Below are positions 16,622-27,500 of a DNA stretch of 64,000 bases, in pieces; position 1 is the stretch's first letter, and each line of letters begins with the position of its first letter. The notes under the pieces are model-generated. The model saw only the letters and a list, made by a program, of their open reading frames with translations. It did no database searches and had not been told where the DNA came from. The stretch is from Tritonibacter multivorans (GTDB taxonomy: Bacteria > Pseudomonadota > Alphaproteobacteria > Rhodobacterales > Rhodobacteraceae): assembly GCF_001458415.1 (NCBI RefSeq), contig NZ_CYSD01000031.1, forward strand, positions 1 through 64,000, written 5' to 3'. A program made the translations under genes and the position numbers.

Positions 16622-17553
16622 GTGCGAAGAAAGACCCCCAACTGGTCGATCTGCCGCTGGTGCAGGCGATGCGCTTGCGCAATCCCGAGATCCTGCGCGC
16701 CCTGAACGAGGGGGCATTTGACCCCTTTCCCGATGGCACCACAGCGCCAGAGGACAGCAGTCTGGCCAAGAACAGTGGCCTGTCGGATGTGGCACTGGTG
16801 GGGGGCGCATTAAACAGTTTTGACAGTGCTCTGCCGGATCATATCCAAGATGCTTTGCAGCAAGGATTGCACGCTGATGACGACGGGATGCAGGCATTTT
16901 TTGCCTTATTTGATCGACGGCTGATGCAGCTGCGTGTCCGCGCAGAACAGGCTGCTGTGCTGGTTGCCACGCAGGACCATGCCGGACAGCAAGCGGCCAG
17001 CGTGCTGGATCGTCTGGCCCGTCTGGTGAAACAGGACGGAAGTGATCCACGTTTCATTCAGGTGCTTGCTCCGCTGTTGTCGCGGGCGCGCACGTTGGAA
17101 GGTCTGCGAGAAATGGTGTCTTGGTGGTGCGGGCGTCCCGTCGAAGTCACCGCCGACTTTAGCCACAAGCTGCCAATTGATCCCGACTGCCGCACCCGTC
17201 TGTCCGCGCAGCCGCACCCAAGCGCGGCGCTGGGACGCGGCGCACTTTTAGGCGCGTCGGGGCATACGCCAATGGGGCGGGTGTCGGTTGAAATCACCTG
17301 TATGGACCGCGCGGACCTGGATGCGCTGACGCAGGACAGCGCGCTTTTGCTGGAATTGCAGGCGGTGATTGCGCAATACATGCGCGATCCCGTTCCTGTC
17401 ACCTTGTTTGCCGATGTGGCCCGCGCCCATCTGGACGCGCCGCGCCTGTCGGCCAGCGCCGGGGCTGCGCGCCTTGGCACCTATTCGATTTTGCAACCCG
17501 AGCGCCGCACTGACGCGCGCTCGGCCATCAAACTTGCCGGAATTCTTTCATAA
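16612..17553 (+). CDS. tssG: T6SS baseplate protein TssG
   Basis: A 313-residue TssG, the partner of TssF in the wedge complex. Recognisable are FFALFDRRLMQLRVRAEQAA (near residues 98-117), GLREMVSWWCGRPVEVTADF (near 163-182) and the C-terminal ARLGTYSILQPER. The ATG at 16612 lies inside the last codons of tssF. It is followed after 12 nt by tssH. Size and position are normal for the family. Confidence 0.92.
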   Translation: MRLSAKKDPQLVDLPLVQAMRLRNPEILRALNEGAFDPFPDGTTAPEDSSLAKNSGLSDVALVGGALNSFDSALPDHIQDALQQGLHADDDGMQAFFALFDRRLMQLRVRAEQAAVLVATQDHAGQQAASVLDRLARLVKQDGSDPRFIQVLAPLLSRARTLEGLREMVSWWCGRPVEVTADFSHKLPIDPDCRTRLSAQPHPSAALGRGALLGASGHTPMGRVSVEITCMDRADLDALTQDSALLLELQAVIAQYMRDPVPVTLFADVARAHLDAPRLSASAGAARLGTYSILQPERRTDARSAIKLAGILS

Positions 17554-17565
17554 GGGATCACCACA

Positions 17566-20115
17566 TTGGCCAGCCTGACCAAACTTGTCGCACGACTGTC
17601 GCCTGAACTTCGCAACGCGCTGGAAAGCGGCGTGGGCGAGGCGATCAAACGCAAAGCCGCCGCGGTTGAGACCGCCCATTGGCTGTTCCACATCATCTTT
17701 GGGTCGGACAGTGATCTTCAGGCCTTTCTTGAAGGGCAGGGCGTACAGATGAGCGATCTGCAGGCCGAGCTGGAGCGCGCCATGCCCATGGGCGCGGGCG
17801 AGGGCGGCAAGCAGCCAACTATTTCTGGGTCGGTGACCAAACTGATCGAGCAGGCCTGGCTTTTGGCCTCTGTTGAACTGAACCTTGGCCAGATTACGCC
17901 CGAAGTGTTCCTGCTGGCCACGCAACAACCCAATGCGCTTGGTGTTCGCGCCGAAGCACTGGCAGCGCTGAAACCTATGTCCACCGATGCGCTGCAGGCC
18001 TTCTGCACCGAGCGTGGCAAATCTGTCCCCGCGGCGGCCAGCGGTGGCGCGGCAGCGGCCGCGCCTGTGGATGGCACAGCGCTTGAGAAATATACTGTGA
18101 ACCTGACCGAACTGGCCCGCAAAGGCGAGCTGGACACGGTTCTGGGCCGCACCAACGAGGTCGCCAAGGCCATCGATGTGCTGCTGCGCAAGCGCCAGAA
18201 CAACCCGATCCTGCTGGGCGCGCCGGGCGTGGGTAAAACCGCTGTGGTCGAAGGGCTGGCGCAGAAGATCGCCGCTGGCGAAGTGCCGGATCAGCTGAAA
18301 GGCGCGGATCTGGTCAGCCTCGATATGGGTCTGCTGCAGGCGGGCGCGAGCGTGAAGGGCGAATTCGAAGAGCGCCTGAAAAACGTGATCAAAGAGGTTC
18401 AGGCCTCCGACACGCCGATCATTGTTTTCATCGATGAGGCTCACACCATGATTGGCGCAGGCGGCACCGAAGGGCAGAACGATGCGGCCAATCTGCTGAA
18501 GCCCGCGCTCGCACGCGGCGAGTTCCGCACCGTGGCGGCGACCACCTTTGCCGAATACAAAAAATATTTTGAAAAAGACCCGGCACTGTCGCGTCGCTTC
18601 CAGCCGATCACCATTGATGAGCCGGGCCGCGATGCCGCTGTCAACATCCTGCGCGCGGTGTCCGAAGGGTTGAGCAAGCACCATGATGTGTTTGTCCGCG
18701 AAGAGGCGATCAAGGCGGCCGTTGATCTGTCGATCCGCTTCATGCCCTCGCGCCGCCTGCCGGACAAGGCGATCAGCCTGATGGACACCGCCTGCGCCCG
18801 CGTGGCCCTGTCGCAGCACGCCCGCCCCGCCCAGATCGAAGGGCTGGAGGAAGAGCTGCGGTTTGTGGAGGCCGAGCTGGAGAAATCCACCTCGGACGCG
18901 CGTATGTTTGGCGATCCGGAATTCGATGCCTCGACCCTGAATGAGGACATCGACAATCTGAAAACCACGCTCGCGGACCGGATTTCCATGTGGGAAGACC
19001 AGAAGGAAAAGGTTTCACTGCGCCTTGAGGCCGCGCGCACCGCGCTAGAAGCGGGCGAACAGGCCGAAGTTGCCGCGGAGGAAGACGAAGACATCATCGT
19101 GCACCCCTGGGTGACCGGCGCGACCGTGGCCGAGGTTGTGGCCGACTGGACCGGCGTGCCGATCGCCAATCTGGGCGCCAGCGAGGCAGAGCGTCTGCTC
19201 GCGCTGGAAGACACCTTGAAGCAGCGGGTCATTGGTCAGGATGCGGCGATTGAATCCATCGCCAAATCACTGAAAATCTCGCGCGCCGGTCTGACCGATA
19301 CGCGCAAGCCCATTGGCGTGTTCATGATGTGTGGCCCCTCTGGTGTGGGCAAGACAGAAACCGCGCTGGCCATTGCCGATCAGTTCTTTGGCGGCGAAGA
19401 TGCGGTGACCACGATCAATATGACCGAGTTCAAAGAGGCGCATAAAGTGTCCATGCTGCTGGGGGCGGCTGCGGGTTATGTGGGCTATGGCAAAGGCGGG
19501 GTTCTGACCGAAGCCGTGCGCCGCCGCCCCTATAGCGTGCTGCTTCTTGATGAGATGGAGAAGGCGCACCGCGAAATTCAGGACGTGTTTTTCCAGATTT
19601 TCGACAAGGGCCACATCAGTGACAGCGAAGGCAACGACGTAGATTTCCGAAATACAATCATCATCATGACTTCGAACGCCGGGGGCGAAGAGATCCGTGA
19701 TTTTGTTGATGCCGCTGGCCGTGACCCAAGTCCGGAAGAGCTGAATGACCACCTGCGTCCGCTGCTGCTGGATCATTTCAGCCCGGCTTTCATCGGCCGT
19801 ACCGAGCTGATCGCCTATCGACCGCTGACGCCTGAAGTGGGGGCAAAACTGACCGAGATCCACCTCAACCGCATTAAAAAGCGCATCAAAGCCCAATATG
19901 GCGCAAGCTTTAACTGGGAAGCGAGCTTTGTCGACTATGTTGTAAGTGCGAATTCCGACCCGTTGTCGGGCGGGCGTGCTCTGGAAGCAATCATAAATAA
20001 AAACTTCCTGCCGCGGCTCGCCGAAGAGTGTATCAACAGGGTAATTGAGGATAAACCGCTTGAAGCTATTACCGTGTCACACGATGGCGCGGACGTGGTT
20101 TTGAAAATGGAATAA
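17566..20115 (+). CDS. clpV: T6SS AAA+ ATPase ClpV (TssH)
   Basis: An 849-residue ClpV. The N-domain (1-150) is followed by AAA1 with Walker [11 protein letters not shown], Walker [10 protein letters not shown] and [19 protein letters not shown] middle coiled-coil region (about 420-500) precedes AAA2 with [14 protein letters not shown] and [10 protein letters not shown]. ClpV dismantles contracted TssBC sheath using ATP. The start is TTG 17566 with AAGGGA upstream; no closer ATG gives the full N-domain. VWKTGVPI-type linker sequence reads [20 protein letters not shown]. The ATPase motifs look intact. Confidence 0.95.
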   Translation: MASLTKLVARLSPELRNALESGVGEAIKRKAAAVETAHWLFHIIFGSDSDLQAFLEGQGVQMSDLQAELERAMPMGAGEGGKQPTISGSVTKLIEQAWLLASVELNLGQITPEVFLLATQQPNALGVRAEALAALKPMSTDALQAFCTERGKSVPAAASGGAAAAAPVDGTALEKYTVNLTELARKGELDTVLGRTNEVAKAIDVLLRKRQNNPILLGAPGVGKTAVVEGLAQKIAAGEVPDQLKGADLVSLDMGLLQAGASVKGEFEERLKNVIKEVQASDTPIIVFIDEAHTMIGAGGTEGQNDAANLLKPALARGEFRTVAATTFAEYKKYFEKDPALSRRFQPITIDEPGRDAAVNILRAVSEGLSKHHDVFVREEAIKAAVDLSIRFMPSRRLPDKAISLMDTACARVALSQHARPAQIEGLEEELRFVEAELEKSTSDARMFGDPEFDASTLNEDIDNLKTTLADRISMWEDQKEKVSLRLEAARTALEAGEQAEVAAEEDEDIIVHPWVTGATVAEVVADWTGVPIANLGASEAERLLALEDTLKQRVIGQDAAIESIAKSLKISRAGLTDTRKPIGVFMMCGPSGVGKTETALAIADQFFGGEDAVTTINMTEFKEAHKVSMLLGAAAGYVGYGKGGVLTEAVRRRPYSVLLLDEMEKAHREIQDVFFQIFDKGHISDSEGNDVDFRNTIIIMTSNAGGEEIRDFVDAAGRDPSPEELNDHLRPLLLDHFSPAFIGRTELIAYRPLTPEVGAKLTEIHLNRIKKRIKAQYGASFNWEASFVDYVVSANSDPLSGGRALEAIINKNFLPRLAEECINRVIEDKPLEAITVSHDGADVVLKME

Positions 20116-20146
20116 GACGTCAGAAAAAAGACGCTGGAGACGAGCA

Positions 20147-20863
20147 ATGCGCATCAGAAGATGCCTAGGATATATCGCTGCATTTGCGATTGGATGGACA
20201 GGAACAGCCCAGGCGCAAAGCGCGCCTGTGTTGCGTCTGGCGACACAATCTTTGCCGCCCTACCAAATGCTGGACGGTGGCGATATGACCGGCGTCGCGG
20301 TCGAGCGCGTGAAATGTGCGCTCGACAAGATGAACATTCCTTACGAATTCCATATGACCAGCTGGTCACGGGCGCAATTGGGCACGGAAACGGGCCGGTT
20401 TGATGGGTTCTTCGTGGGCTCGTCCAACAAAAACCGGGCGCGATATGCGGTGCCGTCTTCGCCGGTGGTGTCAGAAGATCTGGCATGGTACCTGCCGCTG
20501 AATTCCGACATCGACCCCAATGAACCAGCAGATGCGCTCAGCGCGCGCTACAGTGCAAAATTTGCCACCTCCAAATGGCGGTACCTGCACCGCAATGGCT
20601 ACAATGTGGTCATGCGCCCACGCGATGCGGCGTCGCTGTTGAACATGTTGGTCACTGGCGACATTGATGCGGCGCTGGAGTATGAGTTGATCTTTGCTCA
20701 CTTCATGGAGGAACGCGGCCTGACCGAGGCGCAGTTCCGGAAAATTCCCTTTCGCAGACAGGACATGCGGGTGCATTTTTCAAAAACTTACGTGAACGCA
20801 AACCCGCTCTTTCTGGGGCGGTTTGATGATATGATGAAGCTGTGCCGGACGTTGGTGAAATGA
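20147..20863 (+). CDS. Orphan SBP_bac_3-type periplasmic binding protein inside the T6SS operon
   Basis: A 238-residue exported protein with a signal peptide ending at AQAQS. It has the fold of polar amino-acid binding proteins (SBP_bac_3): LRLATQSLPPYQML near the N-terminus, FDGFFVGSSNKNRARY, and a hinge-crossing second lobe with GDIDAALEYELIFAHFM. It is encoded between clpV and the FHA gene and overlaps the latter by ATGA. No ABC permease or ATPase is nearby. It is therefore probably a periplasmic ligand sensor or an accessory of the secretion system, not a transport component. That role is inferred from position only. Confidence 0.75.
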   Translation: MRIRRCLGYIAAFAIGWTGTAQAQSAPVLRLATQSLPPYQMLDGGDMTGVAVERVKCALDKMNIPYEFHMTSWSRAQLGTETGRFDGFFVGSSNKNRARYAVPSSPVVSEDLAWYLPLNSDIDPNEPADALSARYSAKFATSKWRYLHRNGYNVVMRPRDAASLLNMLVTGDIDAALEYELIFAHFMEERGLTEAQFRKIPFRRQDMRVHFSKTYVNANPLFLGRFDDMMKLCRTLVK

Positions 20864-21801
20864 GCCTGAGCCTGCAACTGATCCAGATCCCCGACACCGA
20901 AACGGTCACCAAGCGGGAATATTACCCCGAGGGCGATCTGTTTGAGATTGGCCGCGATTTCGATGCGGATATTTGCCTGCCAGACATGAGCGGGAAAATG
21001 TCGCGTCGTCACCTTCGCCTGACCCGTCAGGGTGTGGTTTACAGCGTGATCGATATCTCCTCCAATGGCGCAGAGCTGAACAATACGTCCATGCCGCGCA
21101 ACGAGCCGCAGGTTCTGCGCGATGGCGATGTGCTGAGCTTCGCGGGCTACAAGATCCTTCTTGGGATTTTCAAAGACCTCGCCCCAGAACCGCAGCCCGC
21201 CATGAACAGTGAACGCCCGAAACCACAAGCGGTTTTCTCGGCCATTCGACGCGCCAATGGCGAAGCGGAGATGGAGCCGATGTTGGCCAATGAAGACGTC
21301 GAAGAAATGTCTGCCGAACCCGAACGTGGGTTTTCAGAAACCGTGGTGGATTTGGACGAAGACCTGATGTTCGACCCCTTTGCCGATGGCCCAGAGCTGC
21401 GTGAAAACAACGAAGCCCAACGCCAGTTCAAAAAAACCACAAGCGGGTATTTTGAGGACTACGAAGAACACGAAGCCGAAACAATCGAAGCCACCCCGAC
21501 CAGCGGGCGCACGGCATTGCCGCGTCCCTATCGGGGCACAAGCGAGCTCGATGCCCGCCTGCGGGGGTTCACCTATCAAGAGCATGCATTGAAAGCGGTT
21601 GAAAAAGCGCTGGATCGCTTCCTGGATGAGGTGGACCCGAACCTTCTTGAAGACGACTACAAAGAATTCATCCCGCGCCTCTTGCAGCGTAAGAAGCGCT
21701 ATTGGGGCATTCACCGTCGTCAGTTCTCGAAGAAGAAAACAAGCGGCGAATACCGGCGCATGTTCCTGGCGCTCTTTGCAGAGGAAATGCGCAAACAATG
21801 A
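20860..21801 (+). CDS. tagH: T6SS-associated FHA-domain protein (TagH/Fha-like)
   Basis: A 313-residue cytosolic protein. An N-terminal FHA domain (about 20-105) shows FEIGRDFDADICLPD, MSRRHLRL and SSNGAELN, the Gly-Arg, Ser-x-x-His and Asn motifs that bind phosphothreonine. A charged linker rich in Glu (about 110-235) follows. The C-terminal 75 residues (LDRFLDEVDPNLLEDDYKEF, KKRYWGIHRRQFSKKK) match the T6SS FHA C-terminal domain. Fha proteins sense phosphorylation by T6SS kinases and license assembly. The start ATG 20860 overlaps the preceding stop. The kinase-like gene at 1056 is the only candidate partner in view. Confidence 0.9.
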   Translation: MSLSLQLIQIPDTETVTKREYYPEGDLFEIGRDFDADICLPDMSGKMSRRHLRLTRQGVVYSVIDISSNGAELNNTSMPRNEPQVLRDGDVLSFAGYKILLGIFKDLAPEPQPAMNSERPKPQAVFSAIRRANGEAEMEPMLANEDVEEMSAEPERGFSETVVDLDEDLMFDPFADGPELRENNEAQRQFKKTTSGYFEDYEEHEAETIEATPTSGRTALPRPYRGTSELDARLRGFTYQEHALKAVEKALDRFLDEVDPNLLEDDYKEFIPRLLQRKKRYWGIHRRQFSKKKTSGEYRRMFLALFAEEMRKQ

Positions 21802-22358
21802 CCGTTTTGTCCCGATCCCTGATCCCGGCCGTAGCTGTTTTGGCGGCCTGCGCGGCGGAACCCGAAGCCCCCATGCCCGTCAACAAGACGCTGAGCGTGC
21901 AGGCAGGCCCCAATGTGAACCAATACAACAATGCGGCAAACCCCGTGGTGCTGCGGCTTTATCAACTCAGCAGCCGCACTGAATTTGAGGACGCGGATTT
22001 CTGGCAGATCTTCAACAATTCCTCACCGGATCTGGCGGGTGTGGTGTTGGACCAACGCAGCCTTTCGCCGCTCTATCCCGGTGAAACGCGACTGGTGGCG
22101 TTCGATCTGGAACCGGATGTGTTCTACCTCGGTGCATTTGCCGAATTCGCAGATTATGAAACCCAGCGCTATGCTCATGCGGTGCCCATCGATGCCGAAA
22201 CCCTGGACGAAGGCGTGACCGTTTCTGTCACCTCATCAGGTGTGGCCGTGCAATACCGCGCGTCAAACCAACCCGAAGACGAGGCACGCGCAACCGGCGC
22301 GCCTGATGTTGGTGTTGTCAAATCTCTTTGGGGCAAGCTTTTCGGAGGTGGCGAATGA
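21798..22358 (+). CDS. tssJ: T6SS outer-membrane lipoprotein TssJ
   Basis: A 186-residue lipoprotein. The signal peptide ends in a lipobox VLAAC with Cys18 the expected lipidated residue. The TssJ core is visible as NVNQYNNAANPVVLRLYQLS then FEDADFWQIFNN and YPGETRLVAFDLEPDVFYLG. TssJ caps the membrane complex by binding periplasmic TssM. The ATG at 21798 overlaps the FHA stop and its own stop overlaps tssK, both by ATGA. Confidence 0.92.
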   Translation: MTVLSRSLIPAVAVLAACAAEPEAPMPVNKTLSVQAGPNVNQYNNAANPVVLRLYQLSSRTEFEDADFWQIFNNSSPDLAGVVLDQRSLSPLYPGETRLVAFDLEPDVFYLGAFAEFADYETQRYAHAVPIDAETLDEGVTVSVTSSGVAVQYRASNQPEDEARATGAPDVGVVKSLWGKLFGGGE

Positions 22359-23677
22359 CCACAGGTTCTGTCGTCTGGAGCGAAGGCATGTTCATCGCGC
22401 CGCAGCATTTCCAGCATGCGGATACAGCCGCGCGTCGCTATGTGGACGAGATTGCGCAGCTTGACCTGACGGCCGGTGACTTTGGCGTCAGCGAGCTCGA
22501 GCTCAATGCAGACGCACTCAAAATCGGCAAAGTGGCCGTGCGCGCCGCGGCGGGTGTTTTTCCCGACAGGTTGTTCTTCCGCCTGGCGCAGGAACTGGTG
22601 TTGGACATTCCGGATGGGCTGGTTGACGAAACAGTGCATCTTGCCGTGCCATTGGCCGTCGCGGGCACAGCCTTGTTTGGCCAGGAAGGGGGCGTTTCGC
22701 GGATGTTGAAACGCCAGTCAGAGCTGCGTGATGTGAACGATCCGGACAATACCCCCGTCGCGGCAGAGCTCGCGGATGTCGGGGCCTGCCTGCTGCTGGG
22801 CAAGATGGATTTTTCCGGTTATGCCACCATTCCGATCGCGCGGATTTTGGAAAAAACCTCGGAAGGACAAGTGGTTCTGGACCGTTCCTTTGTGCCGCAT
22901 GCGCTGCGGATTGCGGCCGCGCCGGTGATGATGGAACGTCTCGCCGAAGTTGTGTCGCTGGCGCGCGTGCGGGCGGCAAATGCTGCGGGACGCGTGGCCA
23001 GTCAGGCGGGCACCCGCAGTGACGCCAGCCTGATGACCGAACGGATGGAATTGCAGATCCTGAACAAATGGCTGTTGGTGCTGCAAAATGACCAACGCAG
23101 CGGTGCCATCAACCCGCGCCGTCTGTTTCTGAACCTGGCGTCCTTGTCGGTGGAATTGGATGTCATTCTTGGCAAAGCCACCTCCGAGACGCTGGTCTAT
23201 GACGCCAACCGCATGGGCGCGTGTTTTGAGGCGCTCTGGTCCGATTTGCGCCGCAAGCTGACGCTTGAAAAACCGGCCAGCGTGGAAGCGCTCAGCTGGA
23301 ACACGGAGCTGTTTGAAAAACGCCGTGTTCTGCGCCTCGTGATCCCGCAGCGTCTGCTGCAAGAAGGTCGACGCCCGGTTCTGGCGCTCAGCGCGCCGGA
23401 TGCAGGCACCCCGCTGTCCGAGCTTGCGCCGCTGGCCTGTAAGCTCGCGGGGTTGTCGGCAATGCCCGATCTTGTGTCGCGCGGCTTGCCGGGGGTGGAA
23501 CTGACCCCGTTGCAGGTGGCGCCTGCAGAATTGCGCGCGCGTGCCGATGCCGCGTTTTTTGCAATCAACACCAATAGCGAACACTGGCAGAGCTATATTG
23601 GCAAACGCGAGGCACTGGCCCTGCATGTGGACGACCGCATCCGGCGGGTTGAGGCCACGCTCTATATGATCGACTGA
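22355..23677 (+). CDS. tssK: T6SS baseplate-membrane adaptor TssK
   Basis: A 440-residue TssK, the trimeric receptor-binding-like adaptor joining the TssFGE wedges to TssL/TssM. The start VVWSEGMFIAPQHFQHAD is the classic TssK N-terminus. INPRRLFLNLASLSVELDVI and the C-terminal segment ending HVDDRIRRVEATLYMID are also characteristic. ATG 22355 overlaps the tssJ stop. Length is normal. No unusual feature is seen. Confidence 0.94.
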   Translation: MTTGSVVWSEGMFIAPQHFQHADTAARRYVDEIAQLDLTAGDFGVSELELNADALKIGKVAVRAAAGVFPDRLFFRLAQELVLDIPDGLVDETVHLAVPLAVAGTALFGQEGGVSRMLKRQSELRDVNDPDNTPVAAELADVGACLLLGKMDFSGYATIPIARILEKTSEGQVVLDRSFVPHALRIAAAPVMMERLAEVVSLARVRAANAAGRVASQAGTRSDASLMTERMELQILNKWLLVLQNDQRSGAINPRRLFLNLASLSVELDVILGKATSETLVYDANRMGACFEALWSDLRRKLTLEKPASVEALSWNTELFEKRRVLRLVIPQRLLQEGRRPVLALSAPDAGTPLSELAPLACKLAGLSAMPDLVSRGLPGVELTPLQVAPAELRARADAAFFAINTNSEHWQSYIGKREALALHVDDRIRRVEATLYMID

Positions 23678-23690
23678 GGCCCTTGGCGAG

Positions 23691-24578
23691 ATGACGCAGC
23701 ACGCATCAAAAATCACGCAGCTTCCGACGCTGACGCTGACACCACAAGGTGTGGCGGGCGAGGCGCATACGCTGCGGCGATTGGCGACTGTTTCCAGCAG
23801 TGATCTGCAGGTTCTTGACCGGGCGCTGGCGAACTACAAGGGCTCGCGCAATCAGCTGGTCAATGCCTCGGCGGATCTGCTGGCGGTCTGCGGCACACTG
23901 GCACGGGTCGAACCAACAGGGGACATGAACCCCACCCGGATGGAGCTGTCCCGCGCCATTATCGACCTGAAATATAAGGTCGCGCAGCTGGACTACCCCC
24001 CGGCGGTGGCAGAAAACCTGTGCCTGCTGTTTGCCATTGCCTTGGATGAATTCATCCTTGTCAGCGATTGGGGCGAAGACTGTGGTTGGGAAAATCGCAC
24101 CCTTGTCGCGGACCTGTTTGGATTTCGCGATGGCGGCGACCGGTTTTATCAGATCGCGGACCGCGCTTTGATGCAGCCCCGCGCGTTGCGGGAATTTCTG
24201 GAGATTGTCTATATCTTCCTGAAGCTTGGCTATCGCGGGAAATACACCAGAGGCAGTGAACACGAACGTGACCGACTTGTGGCACGGCTCGAGACAGCGA
24301 TGAAGCTGCTGCCGGTCGACCAAGAGGTCAAGCCGATGGGGCGGGCCATCAAACAGACGCGGGCGCCTGCCCGACAGATCAGCCTGCGCCGCAAACTGGG
24401 TGCTGCGGGCCTTTGCCTTGTGATGATCACGGTCGTGGTCTGGGGGTTGCGCTGGCAGCAGGAAGCCGCGTTTTATTCCGAATTCCAAAAACAACGCGCA
24501 ACGGCGCAAAATGAGGCCGCGACCGATTTCGTCTTCTCCAGCGAAACCGGCTCCGTCGCAGAAATACCCCGCGAATGA
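23691..24578 (+). CDS. tssL: T6SS membrane-complex protein TssL (DotU), without OmpA-like domain
   Basis: A 295-residue DotU/IcmH protein. The cytoplasmic helical domain (about 70-210) contains AENLCLLFAIALDEFILVSDWG and FLEIVYIFLKLGYRGKY. A single tail-anchor helix lies near 236-254 (GAAGLCLVMITVVVWGLRW). About 40 periplasmic residues follow and then the protein ends. Many TssL proteins carry a C-terminal OmpA-type peptidoglycan-binding domain; this one does not. The neighbouring TssM carries a wall-binding domain instead. The stop overlaps the tssM start by ATGA. Confidence 0.93.
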   Translation: MTQHASKITQLPTLTLTPQGVAGEAHTLRRLATVSSSDLQVLDRALANYKGSRNQLVNASADLLAVCGTLARVEPTGDMNPTRMELSRAIIDLKYKVAQLDYPPAVAENLCLLFAIALDEFILVSDWGEDCGWENRTLVADLFGFRDGGDRFYQIADRALMQPRALREFLEIVYIFLKLGYRGKYTRGSEHERDRLVARLETAMKLLPVDQEVKPMGRAIKQTRAPARQISLRRKLGAAGLCLVMITVVVWGLRWQQEAAFYSEFQKQRATAQNEAATDFVFSSETGSVAEIPRE

Positions 24579-27500
24579 CCAAAACTGCTTACATCAAACT
24601 CGGCCTTGCACTTCTGGCTGTGGCTCTGCTCGCGCAGCTGGGCTGGCTTTTCTATGTCTGGCTGGCAGGGGGCGCTTTTGGGCTAGGGAAGCTCATTTGG
24701 CTGGGGCTGGTTCTGCTGGTTTCCATCGCGGCAACTGTGCTGACAGTGCTGTATCGCAAGGCGATCTGGCAGCGTGATCCGCAGGCGGACCGACTGCGCG
24801 CGCTTAACTTGGCGGCGCGGCAACAGTTCAAACAGATCCGTGCGCGCGCGCGCAGTATTGACCGCAACCTGAATAACACGCCCTGGCATCTCTTCCTAGC
24901 CATGCAAAAGCAGGACAGCGCCACTGTAATGGCCGAATTGGGCTATGTGGCTTTTGGCGATCCTGTGGTGGACAAGGGCTTGGTGTTCACAACTTGGACC
25001 TCGCCCACCGCGGTTGCTTACCGGGTCGAGATCGAGGGCGGGACCGATCTGTCTTTTGATCTCCTGGACGCGGTTCTCCGCCAGTTGTTCCGCCTGCGCC
25101 CCAATCTGGCACTGAATGCCGCCTTCGTCGAGTACGAGCTGGCCAGCCTGATGCAGACCACCGCCACAGAAACCGCAAACCTCGCCACGATGAACCGCAT
25201 CCTCAATGTGGCTGCGGAGCGGTTTGGCTTGGATCTGCCAGTGCATGTCGCCCTGAGCGGTCTGAACCAATTGCCTGATCTGGCGCGCGCCGCGCTGTTG
25301 ACGGGGCACTTGGGCGATGGGGTGATTTTTGGCGGCTTTCTGTCCGACGACGAACCCGACATTGCGGTTCGGGTCGATAAGCTGTTTGACGAACTGGTCC
25401 AAAGCCTGAGCGCAGCACAGTTCAATGCGCTTCAGAAGCAGATGCTGCCGGAGTTCTCAACGGCTTTGGTCAATGCGCCATTCCAGTTGTCGATGCTGCA
25501 AACCCAACTCAAGACCCGAATGGCAGCCTTGGCCCGTGCCCTGCCACCGCGGCAGAAGGTCCTGAACCTGCAGAGCATTGTTTTCATTGGCGCGCGGGAC
25601 ACTATGGATGCCGTTGATCCATTGACCCAGGTGACCGGTCCGCGGTTCTTCACGGCGACGCCGCAGTCTGCAAGCGCGCCCTCTACCGGCGACAGTGTCA
25701 CCACAGAAAACGCAGGGCTTTTGGCCGCGGCCTATCACCGCGAAGGGTTTTTGGTGCCGCCAAACAAGCGTCAAACCCTGCGACAGTCCATGAATGCTGG
25801 GGTGTGGACCTTGGGGCTCTGCGCGCTTGTAGGGGGCTTCGGATTTGCGGTCTGGCAGAACTACCGGGCCTATTCGGCAGTGAATGCGCAGATGGAGGCC
25901 GTCTTTGATGGGTATTTCGCGTCGCTCAGCGGTGTGACAACGGATTCCGATTTCCTTGTCGAACGCGTTCTGAAGCTGCAACCGGTTCGCGATGGTCTGA
26001 TGGCCTATGCGCCCCTTGATGCGCAGCGGTTCCGCCGGTTCTTGCCCAACCCCTCGCATGAGGATCTTTATCGCGGCCTTTATGAAGAAGAGCTGACGCA
26101 AGGCCTGCAGGAAGCGCTGATCAGTTTCCTAGAAAAAGATATCTTTGCCTATAATTCCGTGGCGGACGGGGTGGAGCTGGTCCAGCTTGCCTCGGTCGAG
26201 GCGCAGCTGTTTACGGACCAACGCCGTTTTTCGGAAGAGCTGACAGATTATTTTGCCGATGGGCTTGCTGAAGAAGGCGAAGTGTCCGGTGCGTTCCAAA
26301 CGCAGTTTCGGTCCACATTGGGGGATCTTTTTGCCTTGAACCGACCGCCGGCTGCGCGCAATGAAGATCTGCGCGCGGTTGTGGGCAAGACGCTGGCGGG
26401 GCTCGATACGGCGGATCTGCTGTATCAGGCTTTGATGCGCCGCAGCGATTACGCAGAGCGTCAGGATCTTCGGCAATTGATCGGGCCGCGCTTTTTCGAA
26501 GTGTTTGACCCGATGCGCGATGCCGAAGTGTATCTGGTACCGCGCGGGTTTACCCGCGCAGGGTTTGACCAGCTGTTTGAAGACGGTGAAATGCCGGATC
26601 TTGCGCAGATGGTGAACCGCTATGAAACGGTGATCGGGGAATTGGACTCTGCCAAGGAAAACGCGATCCTGCGCAGTGTGGCCCAACGGTATACGGCCGA
26701 TTACATCGCCAAATGGAGCGCCTTCATCGATCAGCTGGAGTTGCGCACGGCCAAGGATTGGGGGGATGCCCAGATCCTTATGCAGGCCCTGACCAATCCA
26801 TCTGAGAACCCGATTGATCGCCTTGTTGCCGCGGTGGGCGAAAACACCGACATAGCTGTTTTTCTGCCGACCGTTCCAACCGGCGAAGAGGGCGAAGAAA
26901 CCGTGCCGCAGCTTGCGCCGGCCTCCACCAGTGCAGAGGCCGCAACCGCCTATAATATCCGCTCTGCGTTCCGCACCTATCTGGAGGCACTGCGCAAAGA
27001 GCCCGGCGCTCAGAACCAATTTGACCTGTTCCTTGGCTATGCCCGCGATGTGACCCTTTGGCTGGACGAGGCGGCAACCGCATCCAATGGCGCGGGCAGT
27101 TTCCTGTTTGAACAGTTTAAGGCCGCAGAGGCGGCAAACCCGCTGGCGGTGCTCAATGGGTTTGTGCTGCGATCCGAACTCGACATTATTCGGAACTTTG
27201 GTCGCGAGATCGTCGCAACCCTTGATGCGCGCGCGATGCAATATGTCTATGATCACATCGACAGCCAATGGCAGCGCGAGATCCTGACGCCGCATGGCGC
27301 GAACCTGACACAGGCCTATCCGTTCAATCCCGAAAGCAGCCGTGACTTCCCGCTGTCTGAGTTTGTCGAACTCTTTGGGGCCGAAGGCAAACTGGCGGTT
27401 TTTGAAGCAACCTATCTGTCCCCTTTCCAAAGCCAGTCTGGCAGTTACCAACCGCGGGCAAGCTTTGTCCTGACCGGAAATGCGGATCTGGCGCAGCGGG

